64,000 nucleotides of DNA from CAZDUS01 sp964508705. GTDB taxonomy: Bacteria; Verrucomicrobiota; Kiritimatiellia; CAIKKV01; CAITUY01. Where the stretch lies: the NCBI GenBank assembly GCA_964508705.1, contig CAZDUS010000001.1:62001-126000 (forward strand), read 5' to 3'. A program made the translations under genes and the position numbers. Below, one piece after another: positions 17,495 through 26,813 of the stretch. Under the pieces are notes generated by a model. That model searched no databases. It saw nothing but the letters and a program-made list of their open reading frames with translations, and had not been told where the DNA came from. How positions within the stretch are numbered: position 1 is the first letter of the stretch; each line of letters starts with the position of its first letter.

Positions 17495-19039
17495 TTACTC
17501 CCACTCAATCGTCGCTGGCGGCTTGGAGCTGATATCATAAACCACGCGGTTGATCCCGGCCACCTCGTTGATAATCCGGCTCGAAATCTTCGCCAGCGTG
17601 TCATAGGGCACCCGTGACCAATCGGCCGTCATGCCATCCTGGCTCTCCACGATCCGCAGGGCCGCCACATTCTCATACGTCCGGCTGTCACCCATCACGC
17701 CCACCGTCTGAATGGGTAGCAACACCGCAAATGACTGCCAGACACGCGAATACATCGGATCCTTCTCCATCTCCTCCTGCACCCGCAAGTCCGCCTTCTG
17801 CAAAATCGCCACACGTTCCGCCGTCACTTCGCCCAGAATCCTCACCGCCAGACCAGGCCCCGGAAACGGCTGACGATTCACAATGAAGTCCGGAACACCC
17901 AGCTCTTTCCCTAGCAACCGGACTTCATCCTTGAACAACTCACGGACCGGCTCAATCAACTGGAATTTTAAATCCGGCGGCAACCCGCCCACGTTGTGAT
18001 GGCTCTTGATCGTCACCGAAGGCCCGCCGATCGGCGAGGAACTCTCAATCACATCGGGATACAACGTCCCCTGCGCCAGATACTGGATATCCCCGAATTT
18101 ACGCGCTTCCTCCGCAAACACATCAATGAAGGTTTTCCCAATCACCTTGCGCTTCTGCTCGGGATCAATAATCCCTTTGAGCGCCTTGAAAAATCGGTCC
18201 TGCGCACGCGCAACATGCAGGTCGATGCCAAAGGCCTCGCCAAAGGTCTTCTCTACCTGCACATCTTCGCCATGACGCAAAACGCCGTTATCAACAAACA
18301 CGCAATGTAACTGCTTGCCGATCGCCTTGTGCAACAACGCCGCCACCACCGAGGAATCCACCCCGCCGCTCAAGCCGCACAACACATGCCCGTCGCCCAC
18401 CTTCTCCCGGATGGCCTGCACGCTCTCCTTGATGAACTGCGCCATCTCCCAATCCGGCCGGCACTTGCAAACATCAAACAAGAACCTTCTGAGCAGTTCC
18501 GCGCCCTTCGGTGTATGCACTACCTCCGGATGAAACTGTAAACCATAAATCCGCCGCGCCGCATTCCCCATCGCCGCCACCGGACAGGTCTCCGTGCGAG
18601 CCATCACCTTGAACCCCGGCGGCATCTTCTCCACCTGATCGCCATGGCTCATCCACACATCCAAAGTGCCGGTCAACCCGCGGAACAAATCACCCGCCTC
18701 GGTCACATTCACCTGCGCACTGCCATATTCCCGTTCCCGCCCCGGCTTCACCTCGCCCCCAAGCAACTTGGCCGTCATCTGCAGCCCATAGCAAATCCCC
18801 AGCACCGGCACACCCAGGTCATACAACGCCGGATCGCAAAGCGGCGACCCCTTGTCTAGAACACTAGCTGGCCCACCGGAAAGAATGATCCCCGCCGGCT
18901 TGCGCGCCGCCAGCACGGAGGCGGGCGTGTCAAACCTCAACAACTCGGAATACACCTTCTGCTCACGCACGCGTCGCGCGATCAACTGGCTGTACTGCGA
19001 CCCAAAATCAAGTATGGCGATCCAATTGTGCCCCTGCAT
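17495..19039 (-). CDS. guaA: GMP synthase (glutamine-hydrolysing)
   Basis: 514 residues, the standard length. Residues about 1-195 are the class I glutamine amidotransferase with nucleophile Cys in VLGICYGLQM and His/Glu in QFHPEVVHT. Then the PP-loop ATP pyrophosphatase (GLSGGVDSSVVAALL) and the C-terminal dimer domain (VNRQPFPGPGLAVRILGEV, ending SSKPPATIEWE). It converts XMP to GMP. It follows carA by four bases and precedes mpg. Confidence 0.98.
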   Translation of the reverse strand: MQGHNWIAILDFGSQYSQLIARRVREQKVYSELLRFDTPASVLAARKPAGIILSGGPASVLDKGSPLCDPALYDLGVPVLGICYGLQMTAKLLGGEVKPGREREYGSAQVNVTEAGDLFRGLTGTLDVWMSHGDQVEKMPPGFKVMARTETCPVAAMGNAARRIYGLQFHPEVVHTPKGAELLRRFLFDVCKCRPDWEMAQFIKESVQAIREKVGDGHVLCGLSGGVDSSVVAALLHKAIGKQLHCVFVDNGVLRHGEDVQVEKTFGEAFGIDLHVARAQDRFFKALKGIIDPEQKRKVIGKTFIDVFAEEARKFGDIQYLAQGTLYPDVIESSSPIGGPSVTIKSHHNVGGLPPDLKFQLIEPVRELFKDEVRLLGKELGVPDFIVNRQPFPGPGLAVRILGEVTAERVAILQKADLRVQEEMEKDPMYSRVWQSFAVLLPIQTVGVMGDSRTYENVAALRIVESQDGMTADWSRVPYDTLAKISSRIINEVAGINRVVYDISSKPPATIEWE

Positions 19040-19043
19040 AATC

Positions 19044-20201
19044 TTAAGCCTCCCGGATCAATTTGCGGAAATTCTCAAACAGATAGTATGGATCATGGGG
19101 CCCAGGCGCCGCCTCAGGATGATACTGCACACAGAACATCGGCTCCTTGCGATGCTTCAACCCCTCAACCGTCTGGTCGTTGAGATTGATATGCGTGATC
19201 TCCACAGCCCCCTTGTCCAGCGATTCAGGATCCACGGAGAAATTGTGGTTCTGCGAGGTGATTTCCACCGCCCCCGTCTGTAGGTTCTTGACCGGATGAT
19301 TACACCCGTGATGCCCAAATTTCAACCGGAAGGTCTTACCCCCGCAGGCCAAACCTAGAAGTTGGTGCCCCAGGCAAATCCCCATCATCGGCACCTTCCC
19401 AAGCAATGTCTTCGCCGCGTCAATCGCGTAAGTCACCGCCGCCGGGTCCGCCGGCCCATTGGATAGGAAGACCCCGTCCGGCTTCATCGCTAGCACATCC
19501 GCCGCAGGCGTCATCGCCGGAACCACCATCACGTCCATGCCGTGCAGTCGCAATCCGCGCAGGATGTTCCACTTGATCCCGAAATCATAAGCCACAATCC
19601 TTAAATCAACCGAAGGCAATGTCTCCGCCACACCCCACGAGGTCGTCAGCGTTCCATCCTCATCCCAGCGATACGCCTCCTTGCAGGAAACCTTGCTGGC
19701 ATAATCCTGACCGTCCAACCCGCACCACTCCTTGGCCTGCTTCACCGCATCAGCCTCACTAACCTTGCCTGTCACGCACAGGAAAGCCCGCTGGGTCCCC
19801 TCTGTCCGCACCTTGGTCGTCAGCACTCGCGTGTCGATCCCGGCAATGGCGGGAATGTTCGCGCGGACTAGATGTTCCGTCAGAGACCCTTCCTCGCGCC
19901 AGTTGCTGGGTGTATTCATCGAATGCATGATGAACCCATTGGCGAAAAGCTTCCGGCTCTCCATATCTGCCTTGTTCATCCCCGTATTGCCGATTTCCGG
20001 ATAGGTCATGGTCACGAACTGACCGCTATACGACGGATCGCTCAAAATTTCCTGATATCCGCTCATCCCCGTGTTAAACACCACTTCGCCCAGCGAATCA
20101 GTGGGAGCGCCGACGGAATGACCGCGCAGAATGGTGCCATCCTGCATAGCCAGAAACGCATTCTTGGCGCGTTGTTCTTTCCAATTCCATTGTGAAGACA
20201 T
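19044..20201 (-). CDS. carA: carbamoyl-phosphate synthase small subunit
   Basis: 385 residues from ATG 20201, chosen because AGAGGAG lies about nine bases upstream and the length then matches CarA; an upstream reading to 20267 adds 22 unrelated residues. Features: AFLAMQDGTILRGHSVGA, GEVVFNTGMSGYQEILSDPS in the N-terminal domain, GATase with Cys in MGICLGHQLLGLA and His in YHPEAAPGPHD. It supplies ammonia to CarB for arginine and pyrimidine synthesis. carB is not next to it; guaA is instead, an amidotransferase pair in one operon. Confidence 0.97.
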   Translation of the reverse strand: MSSQWNWKEQRAKNAFLAMQDGTILRGHSVGAPTDSLGEVVFNTGMSGYQEILSDPSYSGQFVTMTYPEIGNTGMNKADMESRKLFANGFIMHSMNTPSNWREEGSLTEHLVRANIPAIAGIDTRVLTTKVRTEGTQRAFLCVTGKVSEADAVKQAKEWCGLDGQDYASKVSCKEAYRWDEDGTLTTSWGVAETLPSVDLRIVAYDFGIKWNILRGLRLHGMDVMVVPAMTPAADVLAMKPDGVFLSNGPADPAAVTYAIDAAKTLLGKVPMMGICLGHQLLGLACGGKTFRLKFGHHGCNHPVKNLQTGAVEITSQNHNFSVDPESLDKGAVEITHINLNDQTVEGLKHRKEPMFCVQYHPEAAPGPHDPYYLFENFRKLIREA

Positions 20202-20333
20202 ATCGCAAAGCTCCTCTGAAAAAAGTTCGCGTAGTCTATCCATTTCCCCCCGGAATGGCAACGCCAACGCAAATATTTGTCAGGCAAAGTTTTAAACACC
20301 ATCAATCCGTCAGATACGACCGATCCGTCCGAA

Positions 20334-20576
20334 TCAATACGTAAACAAATCCCCCAACCCGCAATTCATACCCGCCGCCTTATTGTAGGCATTCACAATC
20401 TTGAACTGCACATGCCGCGTCAACCGTCGCCCCTTGCAGGCACGGGACACCATCTTGTGCGTAATCTGCTCCGTCGAGGCCGCCACCAGATCCTTCGCCT
20501 TCAGCCCACGCTCCGCCATCAGCCGCGCAATCGGCTGCTCCCCAAGATTCCTGACCACCTCTTCACTGTTTTCCAT
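20334..20576 (-). CDS. small helix-turn-helix-like protein
   Basis: 80 residues, predicted almost wholly helical. QPIARLMAERGLKAKDLVAA followed by ITHKMVSRACKGRRLTRHVQ has the spacing of a lambda-repressor-type helix-turn-helix with a basic recognition helix. It lies upstream of carA on the same strand (132 bases), in a region with no competing gene, and its codon use looks like the neighbours. Function unknown; a small DNA-binding regulator is the simplest reading. Confidence 0.55.
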   Translation of the reverse strand: MENSEEVVRNLGEQPIARLMAERGLKAKDLVAASTEQITHKMVSRACKGRRLTRHVQFKIVNAYNKAAGMNCGLGDLFTY

Positions 20577-20654
20577 GGCGCAGGACTTCTTACTCTCACT
20601 CCCCCCCGTTTTCCAGCACCATGTAATAGCGATTCAATAATGCGGCGTCCCTTG

Positions 20655-20684
20655 GATATCTCTATCTTAATCGTAATCTTAATC
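20655..20684. repeat. short tandem hexamer tract
   Basis: Five consecutive hexamers ending in ATC: GATATC, TCTATC, TTAATC, GTAATC, TTAATC. It lies in the 217-base gap between the divergent small HTH gene and hydG. Confidence 0.5.
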
Positions 20685-20739
20685 TGCTGTTCCATATCTG
20701 CGCTTCCCGCCCGGATCTCTCCCTCTCCAATCCTCCCTC

Positions 20740-20767
20740 TGTTCATCCATGCCTCATTTGCTATAAT
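20740..20767 (+). promoter_or_regulatory. possible sigma70 promoter of hydG
   Basis: A perfect TATAAT at 20762-20767 with a weak TGTTCA 16 bases upstream. Start of transcription would be near 20774, twenty bases before the hydG ATG. Only the minus-10 box is convincing. Confidence 0.4.
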
Positions 20768-20793
20768 ACGTATTTTCCATGGAACACTGATTC

Positions 20794-22191
20794 ATGAATA
20801 CACAAGAGCTCAAGAGCCCAATCAACGAAGCCGCCATCGCCTCCACACTGGAATCGGCCGCCCGCTCCGACGCCTCCCTTGTCCGTGACGTCCTCACCAA
20901 AGCCCGCGAACTCAAGGGGCTCTCTCACGCCGACGTCGCCGTCCTCGCCTCCATTAGCGACCCCGACCTCCTGCGCGAATTATTCGCGGCCGCCAATAAG
21001 CTCAAGGAGCAAATCTACGGAAAACGCATCGTCATCTTTGCCCCGCTCTACATTTCAAACCTGTGCGCGAACGACTGCCTCTACTGCGCTTTCAGGTCGC
21101 GCAACACAGAACTTAAACGTCTCGCCCTGTCCCAGGCCGAAATCGCCGAGGAAACCCGTATCCTGATCCGGCAGGGACACAAGCGGGTCCTCCTGGTCGC
21201 CGGCGAATCCTACCCCCGCGAGGGATTTTCCTATGTCCTGAAATCCATCGAAACCGTTTACAGCGTCCGCGAAAACCACGGCGAAATCCGCCGCGTGAAC
21301 GTCAATGTTGCGCCTCTGACCGTCGATGAATTCCGCCAGCTCCACGCCGCAAAAATCGGCACCTATCAACTCTTTCAGGAAACCTATCACCGCGCCACCT
21401 ACGACGCCGTACATGTCACTGGCAGGAAAAAGGACTATCTCTGGCGTATCACCGCGCCGGAACGCGCCATCCAGGCCGGCATCGACGACATCGGTATCGG
21501 CGTCCTATTCGGTTTGGCTGATTGGCGCTTTGAATTGCTGGCCTTGCTTCAGCATTGCCATCATCTTGAATCGAATTTCGGCGTCGGCCCTCACACCATT
21601 AGCGTTCCCCGCCTCGAACCCGCCTCGGGCTCCGATATCGCGACCCACCCGCCCAAGCCGGTGTCGGATATCGATTTCCGTAAAATTGTCGCCATCCTGC
21701 GCCTCGCCGTCCCCTACACCGGCATCATCATGTCCACCAGGGAAAATCCCAACATCCGGCGCGAGACATTCGCGCTCGGCGTGTCCCAGATTTCAGCCGG
21801 AAGCCGCACCAACCCCGGCGGCTATGGCGATGGCCAAAAGGAAGACTTCAGCCAGTTCTCCCTTGGCGATCACCGATCCCTCGATGAAGTCGTCCGGGAC
21901 GTCGCCCAGCTCGGCCATATTCCATCCTTCTGCACCTCCTGCTACCGGCTCGGTCGCACAGGCGCCGATTTCATGGACCTGGCCAAGCCCGGCGAAATTA
22001 AATACCACTGCGACCCCAACGCGCTCTCAACCTTCTTGGAATACCTCATCGACTACGCCTCGCCAGAAACCCGGCAGGCGGGCGAGCAACTCATCGCCGG
22101 CACCCTCGCACGCATGAACCCGCTCCAGCGCGCCACATCACAAAGTCTGATGGATGATGTCCGCGCCGGGAAACGAGATGTCTTCTGCTGA
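20794..22191 (+). CDS. hydG: [FeFe]-hydrogenase maturase HydG (radical SAM tyrosine lyase)
   Basis: 465 residues. The radical SAM cluster motif is CANDCLYC (Cys 91, 95, 98). The C-terminal auxiliary cluster motif CX2CX22C is complete (Cys 380, 383, 406), which separates HydG from ThiH. HydG cleaves tyrosine to give the CO and cyanide ligands of the H-cluster and acts with HydE and HydF, neither of which is in the window. Residues SRTNPGGYGDGQKEDFSQF and the CTSCYRLGRTGADFMDLAKP region agree with the family. dciA begins 14 bases before its stop. The organism should therefore make an [FeFe] hydrogenase elsewhere in the genome. Confidence 0.95.
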   Translation: MNTQELKSPINEAAIASTLESAARSDASLVRDVLTKARELKGLSHADVAVLASISDPDLLRELFAAANKLKEQIYGKRIVIFAPLYISNLCANDCLYCAFRSRNTELKRLALSQAEIAEETRILIRQGHKRVLLVAGESYPREGFSYVLKSIETVYSVRENHGEIRRVNVNVAPLTVDEFRQLHAAKIGTYQLFQETYHRATYDAVHVTGRKKDYLWRITAPERAIQAGIDDIGIGVLFGLADWRFELLALLQHCHHLESNFGVGPHTISVPRLEPASGSDIATHPPKPVSDIDFRKIVAILRLAVPYTGIIMSTRENPNIRRETFALGVSQISAGSRTNPGGYGDGQKEDFSQFSLGDHRSLDEVVRDVAQLGHIPSFCTSCYRLGRTGADFMDLAKPGEIKYHCDPNALSTFLEYLIDYASPETRQAGEQLIAGTLARMNPLQRATSQSLMDDVRAGKRDVFC

Positions 22192-22555
22192 GTCCACCAT
22201 GCCAGCTTATCCATTAAAAAAACGCGTGATCTCAACCCTGCCCTCCAAGCTTCAGGACGGCGGAATCCCGTTCTCAAAACTCATCGCGCCTTTCATCAAG
22301 ACCCTGCGTCTCGAGGAAACACGAAGCGTTAACCACCTTCAGGAACGATGGGAGTCCACCGTCGGCAAAGCCGTGGCCGCCCATACCAGACCTGGAATCC
22401 TGAATAACGGTGACCTGACCATTTATGTCGATAGCTCACCGTGGCTCAGCGAGCTCAAGCGATACGCCTCACGGGAACTGCTGGCTAATCTGCAGACGGC
22501 TTTCGGGAAGGATGTCATTCGGACCGTGCGGCTCCAGTTGGACCCCGGGCGCTGA
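22178..22555 (+). CDS. dciA: DciA-like DUF721 protein
   Basis: 125 residues from ATG 22178 (GGGAA upstream), overlapping the end of hydG by 14 bases; ATG 22199 is the alternative. The C-terminal half matches DUF721: LQERWESTVGKAVAAHTRPG, then GDLTIYVDSSPWLSELKRYA and the final helix. DciA is the widespread loader of the replicative helicase DnaB in bacteria without DnaC/DnaI. The first 30 residues are not conserved. It converges on the kinase gene with two bases between stops. Confidence 0.75.
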   Translation: MSSAESTMPAYPLKKRVISTLPSKLQDGGIPFSKLIAPFIKTLRLEETRSVNHLQERWESTVGKAVAAHTRPGILNNGDLTIYVDSSPWLSELKRYASRELLANLQTAFGKDVIRTVRLQLDPGR

Positions 22556-22557
22556 CG

Positions 22558-24975
22558 TCAGAATAATTCCGGCAGGACCGACTTGGCCTTTGCGCCAAGC
22601 TCAGGAGCCACGCTAACCGCCTCGTTCGCCAGTTCACTCGCCAGCTTCTTTGAACTCTTGCTACCGGCGCCAGCCTCCAGCACATATGCCGCAGCGCCCA
22701 ACAATGGCCGCCCGGCCTCCGGCTTGGCAACCCCTCCCGCACCCTTGTACTCCGTGATAAACCTTATTATCTGCGCCGGCGAAACATCCGTCCAAGGCAC
22801 GGGGCCCCCACGAACCATCACGTTATTCTCGTCCGCCCCCAAGACATCACGGCTGGGGACACCATTCACCAGCCATCCATACCGGAATCCTGATTCCGGA
22901 TGCTTCTTGAAATCATTGCGTATCCCTTCAATGATAAAAGCCTTGAGCTCCATCATCATCTGATACCGCTCCACCGCCGCCGCATGCTCAGCCATCCCTT
23001 GTGTGGACTTAATTCCTGTTCCAATAGCCGACATTGCCTCAAAGGCCTGCTTGAATTGGTTTTTCTGCATCAGCGCCGCATTGGATTTCCGAGTCTTCTG
23101 AATCAAAGCCATCTCGGCCGGCGCCTTCTTCTCAATGGCTTCCTGTTGGCGCCGTTTCGCCTCTTCCGCCTTTTGCTTCTTCTCCGCCGCCAACCGCTCC
23201 TTCTCCAGCTTGGCTTTCTCCGCCTTCTGCACCCTGGCCAAGTCCGCAATTCGCTTATCCATCTCCGCAAGCGCTTTCAATGCCGTCTCGCCTCGCGAAA
23301 CTTCCGCTTCCAATGCTGCATACTTCGCCTGCGACAAGCCCGGCAGGTTCGTCAACGTCAGCAAAATGGCTTCCGCCTGCGCGGAATTGGTGGATTGATA
23401 TATCGCCTCCCGCCCGATATTCAGCGAATTCGTTACACCCCTCACTTCGGCCAAGGCCTGCGCAACCGACTCCGTGGCCAGTTTTTTCACGTCAGCCACC
23501 ATCGGCGGCACCTTGACCGCCACCTCGTTAATCACAGCCTCATCCAGAAGATTATTGGTCTCGCTTGCCATACTGGCAAACAAGGCCTCTGCCTCCTTTA
23601 CCCAGGCCCTGACAAACTCCGTTCGTTTGGCTGACTTGATCATCAGCGTGTAGATATCGCTCCATATCTTGTTGGCCTGCGTCTTGATCTCCTCCAGCCG
23701 GACCGCATCCGTCTGCTCGGCCGTCAATCGCGCTTTATCGGCGTTTGCTTTCTTAACCCACGCCGTCACTCCTCCAATAAGCGACAGGAGCACCACCACA
23801 GAACTGGCGATTAAAATCAACTTCTTGTGCTTCGTCCAAAGTGTCTGCGAAACAGGTTCCTCATCAAGCGAAATAGGCTCCTCAATAGCGCCCGAAACCA
23901 CAGTCAGCGGCCCTGTCGTCTGCTGTTGCCCTACCGTTATCACCGCCTTTTTCTTCGTCAGGACAATCTTGCCGTCTCGCTTGGAAAGCGCCGCCGGGGC
24001 CGCTTGAACCGGTATTGGCTTCAGCTTCAAGAACACCTTATGCATGTCGCTCAACAAAGATGCATAGGTCGGATAACGTCGCGCAGATTCCTTCTCCAGC
24101 ATACGCGCCACAATGGCCGCCACTTCCGGATCCACGTCCGGACGGATCGTTCGCACGTCCGGAGCCGGGGCAGCCAGTCGCGCCTTAACCACGGCGATCG
24201 GCGTCTCCCCATCAAAAGGAGGCTTCAACGTCAACATGTGGAATAACGTCGCGCCCAGACTGTAAATGTCTGATTTCGCATCGCCCTGATGGCCTCGCAC
24301 CTTTTCCGGCGCAATGTAGTATGGCGTCCCCCATATCCCCTGCGATGTCGCACCCGCCTCGGCCTTCTTCTTGAACTGCGCCAACCCGAAGTCCACCACC
24401 TTGGCCACCCCGTTACCATCCATCAGGATGTTTTCAGGCTTAACATCACCGTGAACCAACCCAATGCCCGCCGCCGCGCTCAACCCTTCCGCCGTCTCAA
24501 GCACTATCTTGAAGGCCTGGGTCTCATTCATCATTTCACCGAGGGACATCATCTGGTCCACCCGCCCGCCCTCAAGCAACTCCATCACCATGTACGGTTG
24601 CCCATGCTCCATCCCGAATGAGTAAATCTGCACGATGTTGGGATGGTTCAATGCAGCCGCCGCCTTGGCCTCATTCCTGAAAGTCGCCACAAACTCCGGA
24701 TTGGACCCGAGTGACTTCAACAAGACCTTCACGGCCACCAATCGCCCAAGGGCGATGTCTTTCCCCCGATAAACCGCGCCCATTCCCCCTTTGCCCAGCA
24801 GTTCAACCAACAGGAATGCGCCTAGCCGCGCCGGCACCAATTGGGGAGTGTGACACGCCGGACAAACAATCTCCTCAAAAGAAGGTATTCCCGCCACATC
24901 GAAAGCGTGCTGGCAGGAAGAGCATGTCATTTCTGAAACTTGCTCTGTTAATATTTCCGTTTGTTGCGATTCCAT
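22558..24975 (-). CDS. zinc-ribbon membrane Ser/Thr protein kinase
   Basis: 805 residues. An N-terminal zinc ribbon (Cys 18, 21, 38, 41) precedes a Hanks-type kinase domain (about 52-320): GKGGMGAVYRG, Lys 83 in VAVKVL, catalytic loop HGDVKPEN (residues 175-182, HGD instead of HRD), DFG 195-197, and APE. All catalytic residues are present. A membrane helix lies at about 385-408 (LILIASSVVVLLSLIGGV). The outer C-terminal half is a long charged, Ala/Lys/Glu-rich coiled-coil region (about 560-660) and a final helical domain. Kinases with this ribbon and loop are common in PVC bacteria. Single gene; ligand and target unknown. Confidence 0.9.
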   Translation of the reverse strand: MESQQTEILTEQVSEMTCSSCQHAFDVAGIPSFEEIVCPACHTPQLVPARLGAFLLVELLGKGGMGAVYRGKDIALGRLVAVKVLLKSLGSNPEFVATFRNEAKAAAALNHPNIVQIYSFGMEHGQPYMVMELLEGGRVDQMMSLGEMMNETQAFKIVLETAEGLSAAAGIGLVHGDVKPENILMDGNGVAKVVDFGLAQFKKKAEAGATSQGIWGTPYYIAPEKVRGHQGDAKSDIYSLGATLFHMLTLKPPFDGETPIAVVKARLAAPAPDVRTIRPDVDPEVAAIVARMLEKESARRYPTYASLLSDMHKVFLKLKPIPVQAAPAALSKRDGKIVLTKKKAVITVGQQQTTGPLTVVSGAIEEPISLDEEPVSQTLWTKHKKLILIASSVVVLLSLIGGVTAWVKKANADKARLTAEQTDAVRLEEIKTQANKIWSDIYTLMIKSAKRTEFVRAWVKEAEALFASMASETNNLLDEAVINEVAVKVPPMVADVKKLATESVAQALAEVRGVTNSLNIGREAIYQSTNSAQAEAILLTLTNLPGLSQAKYAALEAEVSRGETALKALAEMDKRIADLARVQKAEKAKLEKERLAAEKKQKAEEAKRRQQEAIEKKAPAEMALIQKTRKSNAALMQKNQFKQAFEAMSAIGTGIKSTQGMAEHAAAVERYQMMMELKAFIIEGIRNDFKKHPESGFRYGWLVNGVPSRDVLGADENNVMVRGGPVPWTDVSPAQIIRFITEYKGAGGVAKPEAGRPLLGAAAYVLEAGAGSKSSKKLASELANEAVSVAPELGAKAKSVLPELF

Positions 24976-25047
24976 AGTCGGGAATATATTGTGTCTTCAG
25001 CAATCTATTGTGCATAGTAAGGAAATGATGTCCATAGGAATGTAGAA

Positions 25048-25806
25048 ATGATCGATCCAATTTGTTTCCATATCGGTTCAAGACCTGTCTACTGGTTCGG
25101 CCTCCTGATGGCCTCAGCCTTCATGGCCGCCATGCTCCACTGGACCCTTCTCGGCAGGAAAACCGGACGCGACACCTCCATCGCCGGCGACCTCGCCCTG
25201 TGGCTCATGATCGGCGGCGTCGCGGGCGCCCGAGTCGCCTACGTCATCGCCAATTTCAGCTACTTCAAAAACGCCCCCATGGAAATCATCCGCGTGGATC
25301 AAGGCGGCCTGGTATTCTACGGCGGTCTCATCGGCGCCACCATCACCCTCCATGTCCTGTCAAAACGATACCACGAATCCTTCCTCTCCCTCGCCGACTT
25401 CACCGTAACCGCCCTCCCCCTGGGCCACGCCCTCGGCCGTATCGGCTGTTTCCTGAACGGCTGTTGCCACGGACGCCTGGTCGATTACCCCTCCTGCTCC
25501 ACCTTCTGGCTCTCCCGCTACCCCGTCCAATTATTCGAGGCCGCCTTCAATCTCATCGTCTACCTCCTGCTGCTCCGGGTTTTCATCAGAAAAACTCCCC
25601 ACAACCCACCCGGCCTGTTGCTCGCCCTGTACCTGATCATCTACCCAATCGGCCGTTTCATGCTGGAATTCCTGCGGGGTGATGACCGCCTGCAAGCGGG
25701 ATTCCTGAACGCCGCCCAACTCATCAGCCTCGGCTTGATTGCCGCCGGCCTCATCATGTGGACCCTCCTTCGCCGCCATGAAAGAAACCTTCATCGTAAA
25801 GCCTGA
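25048..25806 (+). CDS. lgt: prolipoprotein diacylglyceryl transferase
   Basis: 252 residues, about seven membrane helices. The Lgt signature GRIGCFLNGCCHGR is at about 131-144, GGLVFYGGLIGA gives the earlier conserved His/Tyr region, and the C-terminal RFMLEFLRGDDR is present. The enzyme attaches diacylglycerol to the lipobox cysteine of lipoproteins in the inner membrane. The stop overlaps rluD. ATG 25048 has only a weak ribosome site (GGAATGTAGAA). Confidence 0.95.
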   Translation: MIDPICFHIGSRPVYWFGLLMASAFMAAMLHWTLLGRKTGRDTSIAGDLALWLMIGGVAGARVAYVIANFSYFKNAPMEIIRVDQGGLVFYGGLIGATITLHVLSKRYHESFLSLADFTVTALPLGHALGRIGCFLNGCCHGRLVDYPSCSTFWLSRYPVQLFEAAFNLIVYLLLLRVFIRKTPHNPPGLLLALYLIIYPIGRFMLEFLRGDDRLQAGFLNAAQLISLGLIAAGLIMWTLLRRHERNLHRKA

Positions 25807-26704
25807 GGGCTACGGAAAACGTCTCGACGTCTGGTTGAGTTCCAACCTCACCACCCTGTCGCGCTCCCGAATCCAATCCCTGATCGAATCCGGTCATATC
25901 CGCCTGAATGACCGCCCGGTCAAGCCGGGCCAGAAACTTCCACGCCAGGCCACCGTAACCGTCGAAGTCCCCCCTCCCGCAGAGTCCTCCCTCCTGCCCG
26001 AAGCCATCCCGCTGGATGTCCTCCACGAGGATGCCGACATCATTGTCATCAATAAGCCGGCCGGCCTAGTTGTTCACCCCGCCGCGGGCCATACCTCGGG
26101 AACCCTTGTAAACGCCCTTCTCGCCCATTGCCCAGACCTCGCCGGAATAGGTGGCGAGAAACGCCCCGGCATCGTCCATCGTCTGGATCGGGACACAACC
26201 GGCGTCATGGTCGTCGCCAAAAACGCCCACGCCATGGCCTCTCTCGTCAGCCAGTTCCGGCACCGCAAAGTCACCAAGGAATACCTCGCCCTCGTCTGGG
26301 GAATACCCCGCCCCCCCAACGGGCGCGCCGAAACCCTGATTGGCCGTCACCCGCGCGACCGCAAGCGTATGAGCGCCACTCCCATCTCCGGACGCCCGGC
26401 CATTACCTCCTACGAAACAGCGGAAACCTTCCAGGACACCGCCCTCCTCCGAGTGAAAATCGAGACCGGCCGCACACACCAGATCCGCGTCCATATGACC
26501 TTCCTTGGCCACCCCATTGTTGGCGACCCTCAATACGGGCGCCGCGGAAAATTCGAGCTCCCAATCCCTTGTCCAGACCGTCAGATGCTCCACGCCGCCC
26601 GTCTCTCCCTCCTCCACCCGCGCACCGGCTCCCCCATGATCTTCGAAGCTCCTCTCCCCACTGACATGGCCACCCTCCTCTCCTCCCTCCGCTCCGAAGT
26701 CTAA
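25778..26704 (+). CDS. rluD: RluD-type 23S rRNA pseudouridine synthase
   Basis: 308 residues from ATG 25778, 29 bases inside lgt; an upstream reading from 25739 adds 13 unrelated residues. N-terminal S4 RNA-binding domain (RLDVWLSSNLTTLSRSRIQS, GHIRLNDRPVKPGQKL), then the catalytic domain with HRLDRDTTGVMVVAKN holding the active-site Asp, and GRTHQIRVHMTFLGHPIVGD. RluD-type enzymes modify helix 69 of 23S rRNA, though RluA-family members with other targets look alike. Confidence 0.9.
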   Translation: MKETFIVKPEGYGKRLDVWLSSNLTTLSRSRIQSLIESGHIRLNDRPVKPGQKLPRQATVTVEVPPPAESSLLPEAIPLDVLHEDADIIVINKPAGLVVHPAAGHTSGTLVNALLAHCPDLAGIGGEKRPGIVHRLDRDTTGVMVVAKNAHAMASLVSQFRHRKVTKEYLALVWGIPRPPNGRAETLIGRHPRDRKRMSATPISGRPAITSYETAETFQDTALLRVKIETGRTHQIRVHMTFLGHPIVGDPQYGRRGKFELPIPCPDRQMLHAARLSLLHPRTGSPMIFEAPLPTDMATLLSSLRSEV

Positions 26705-26706
26705 TG

Positions 26707-26741
26707 TCCAAATTCTCCCTCCTGAACCCTCCATTTCTCCT
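26707..26741. repeat. heptad-periodic tract
   Basis: Five consecutive seven-base units: TCCAAAT, TCTCCCT, CCTGAAC, CCTCCAT, TTCTCCT. Weak member of the dispersed YCTGAAN family, just after the rluD stop. Confidence 0.4.
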
Positions 26742-26813
26742 TCCCCGCTCTCTTGCAACCCCGCAGGCTTTGTGATAGCTATTGCGCTCCAAAAACAAAA
26801 TCAGGAACACGTT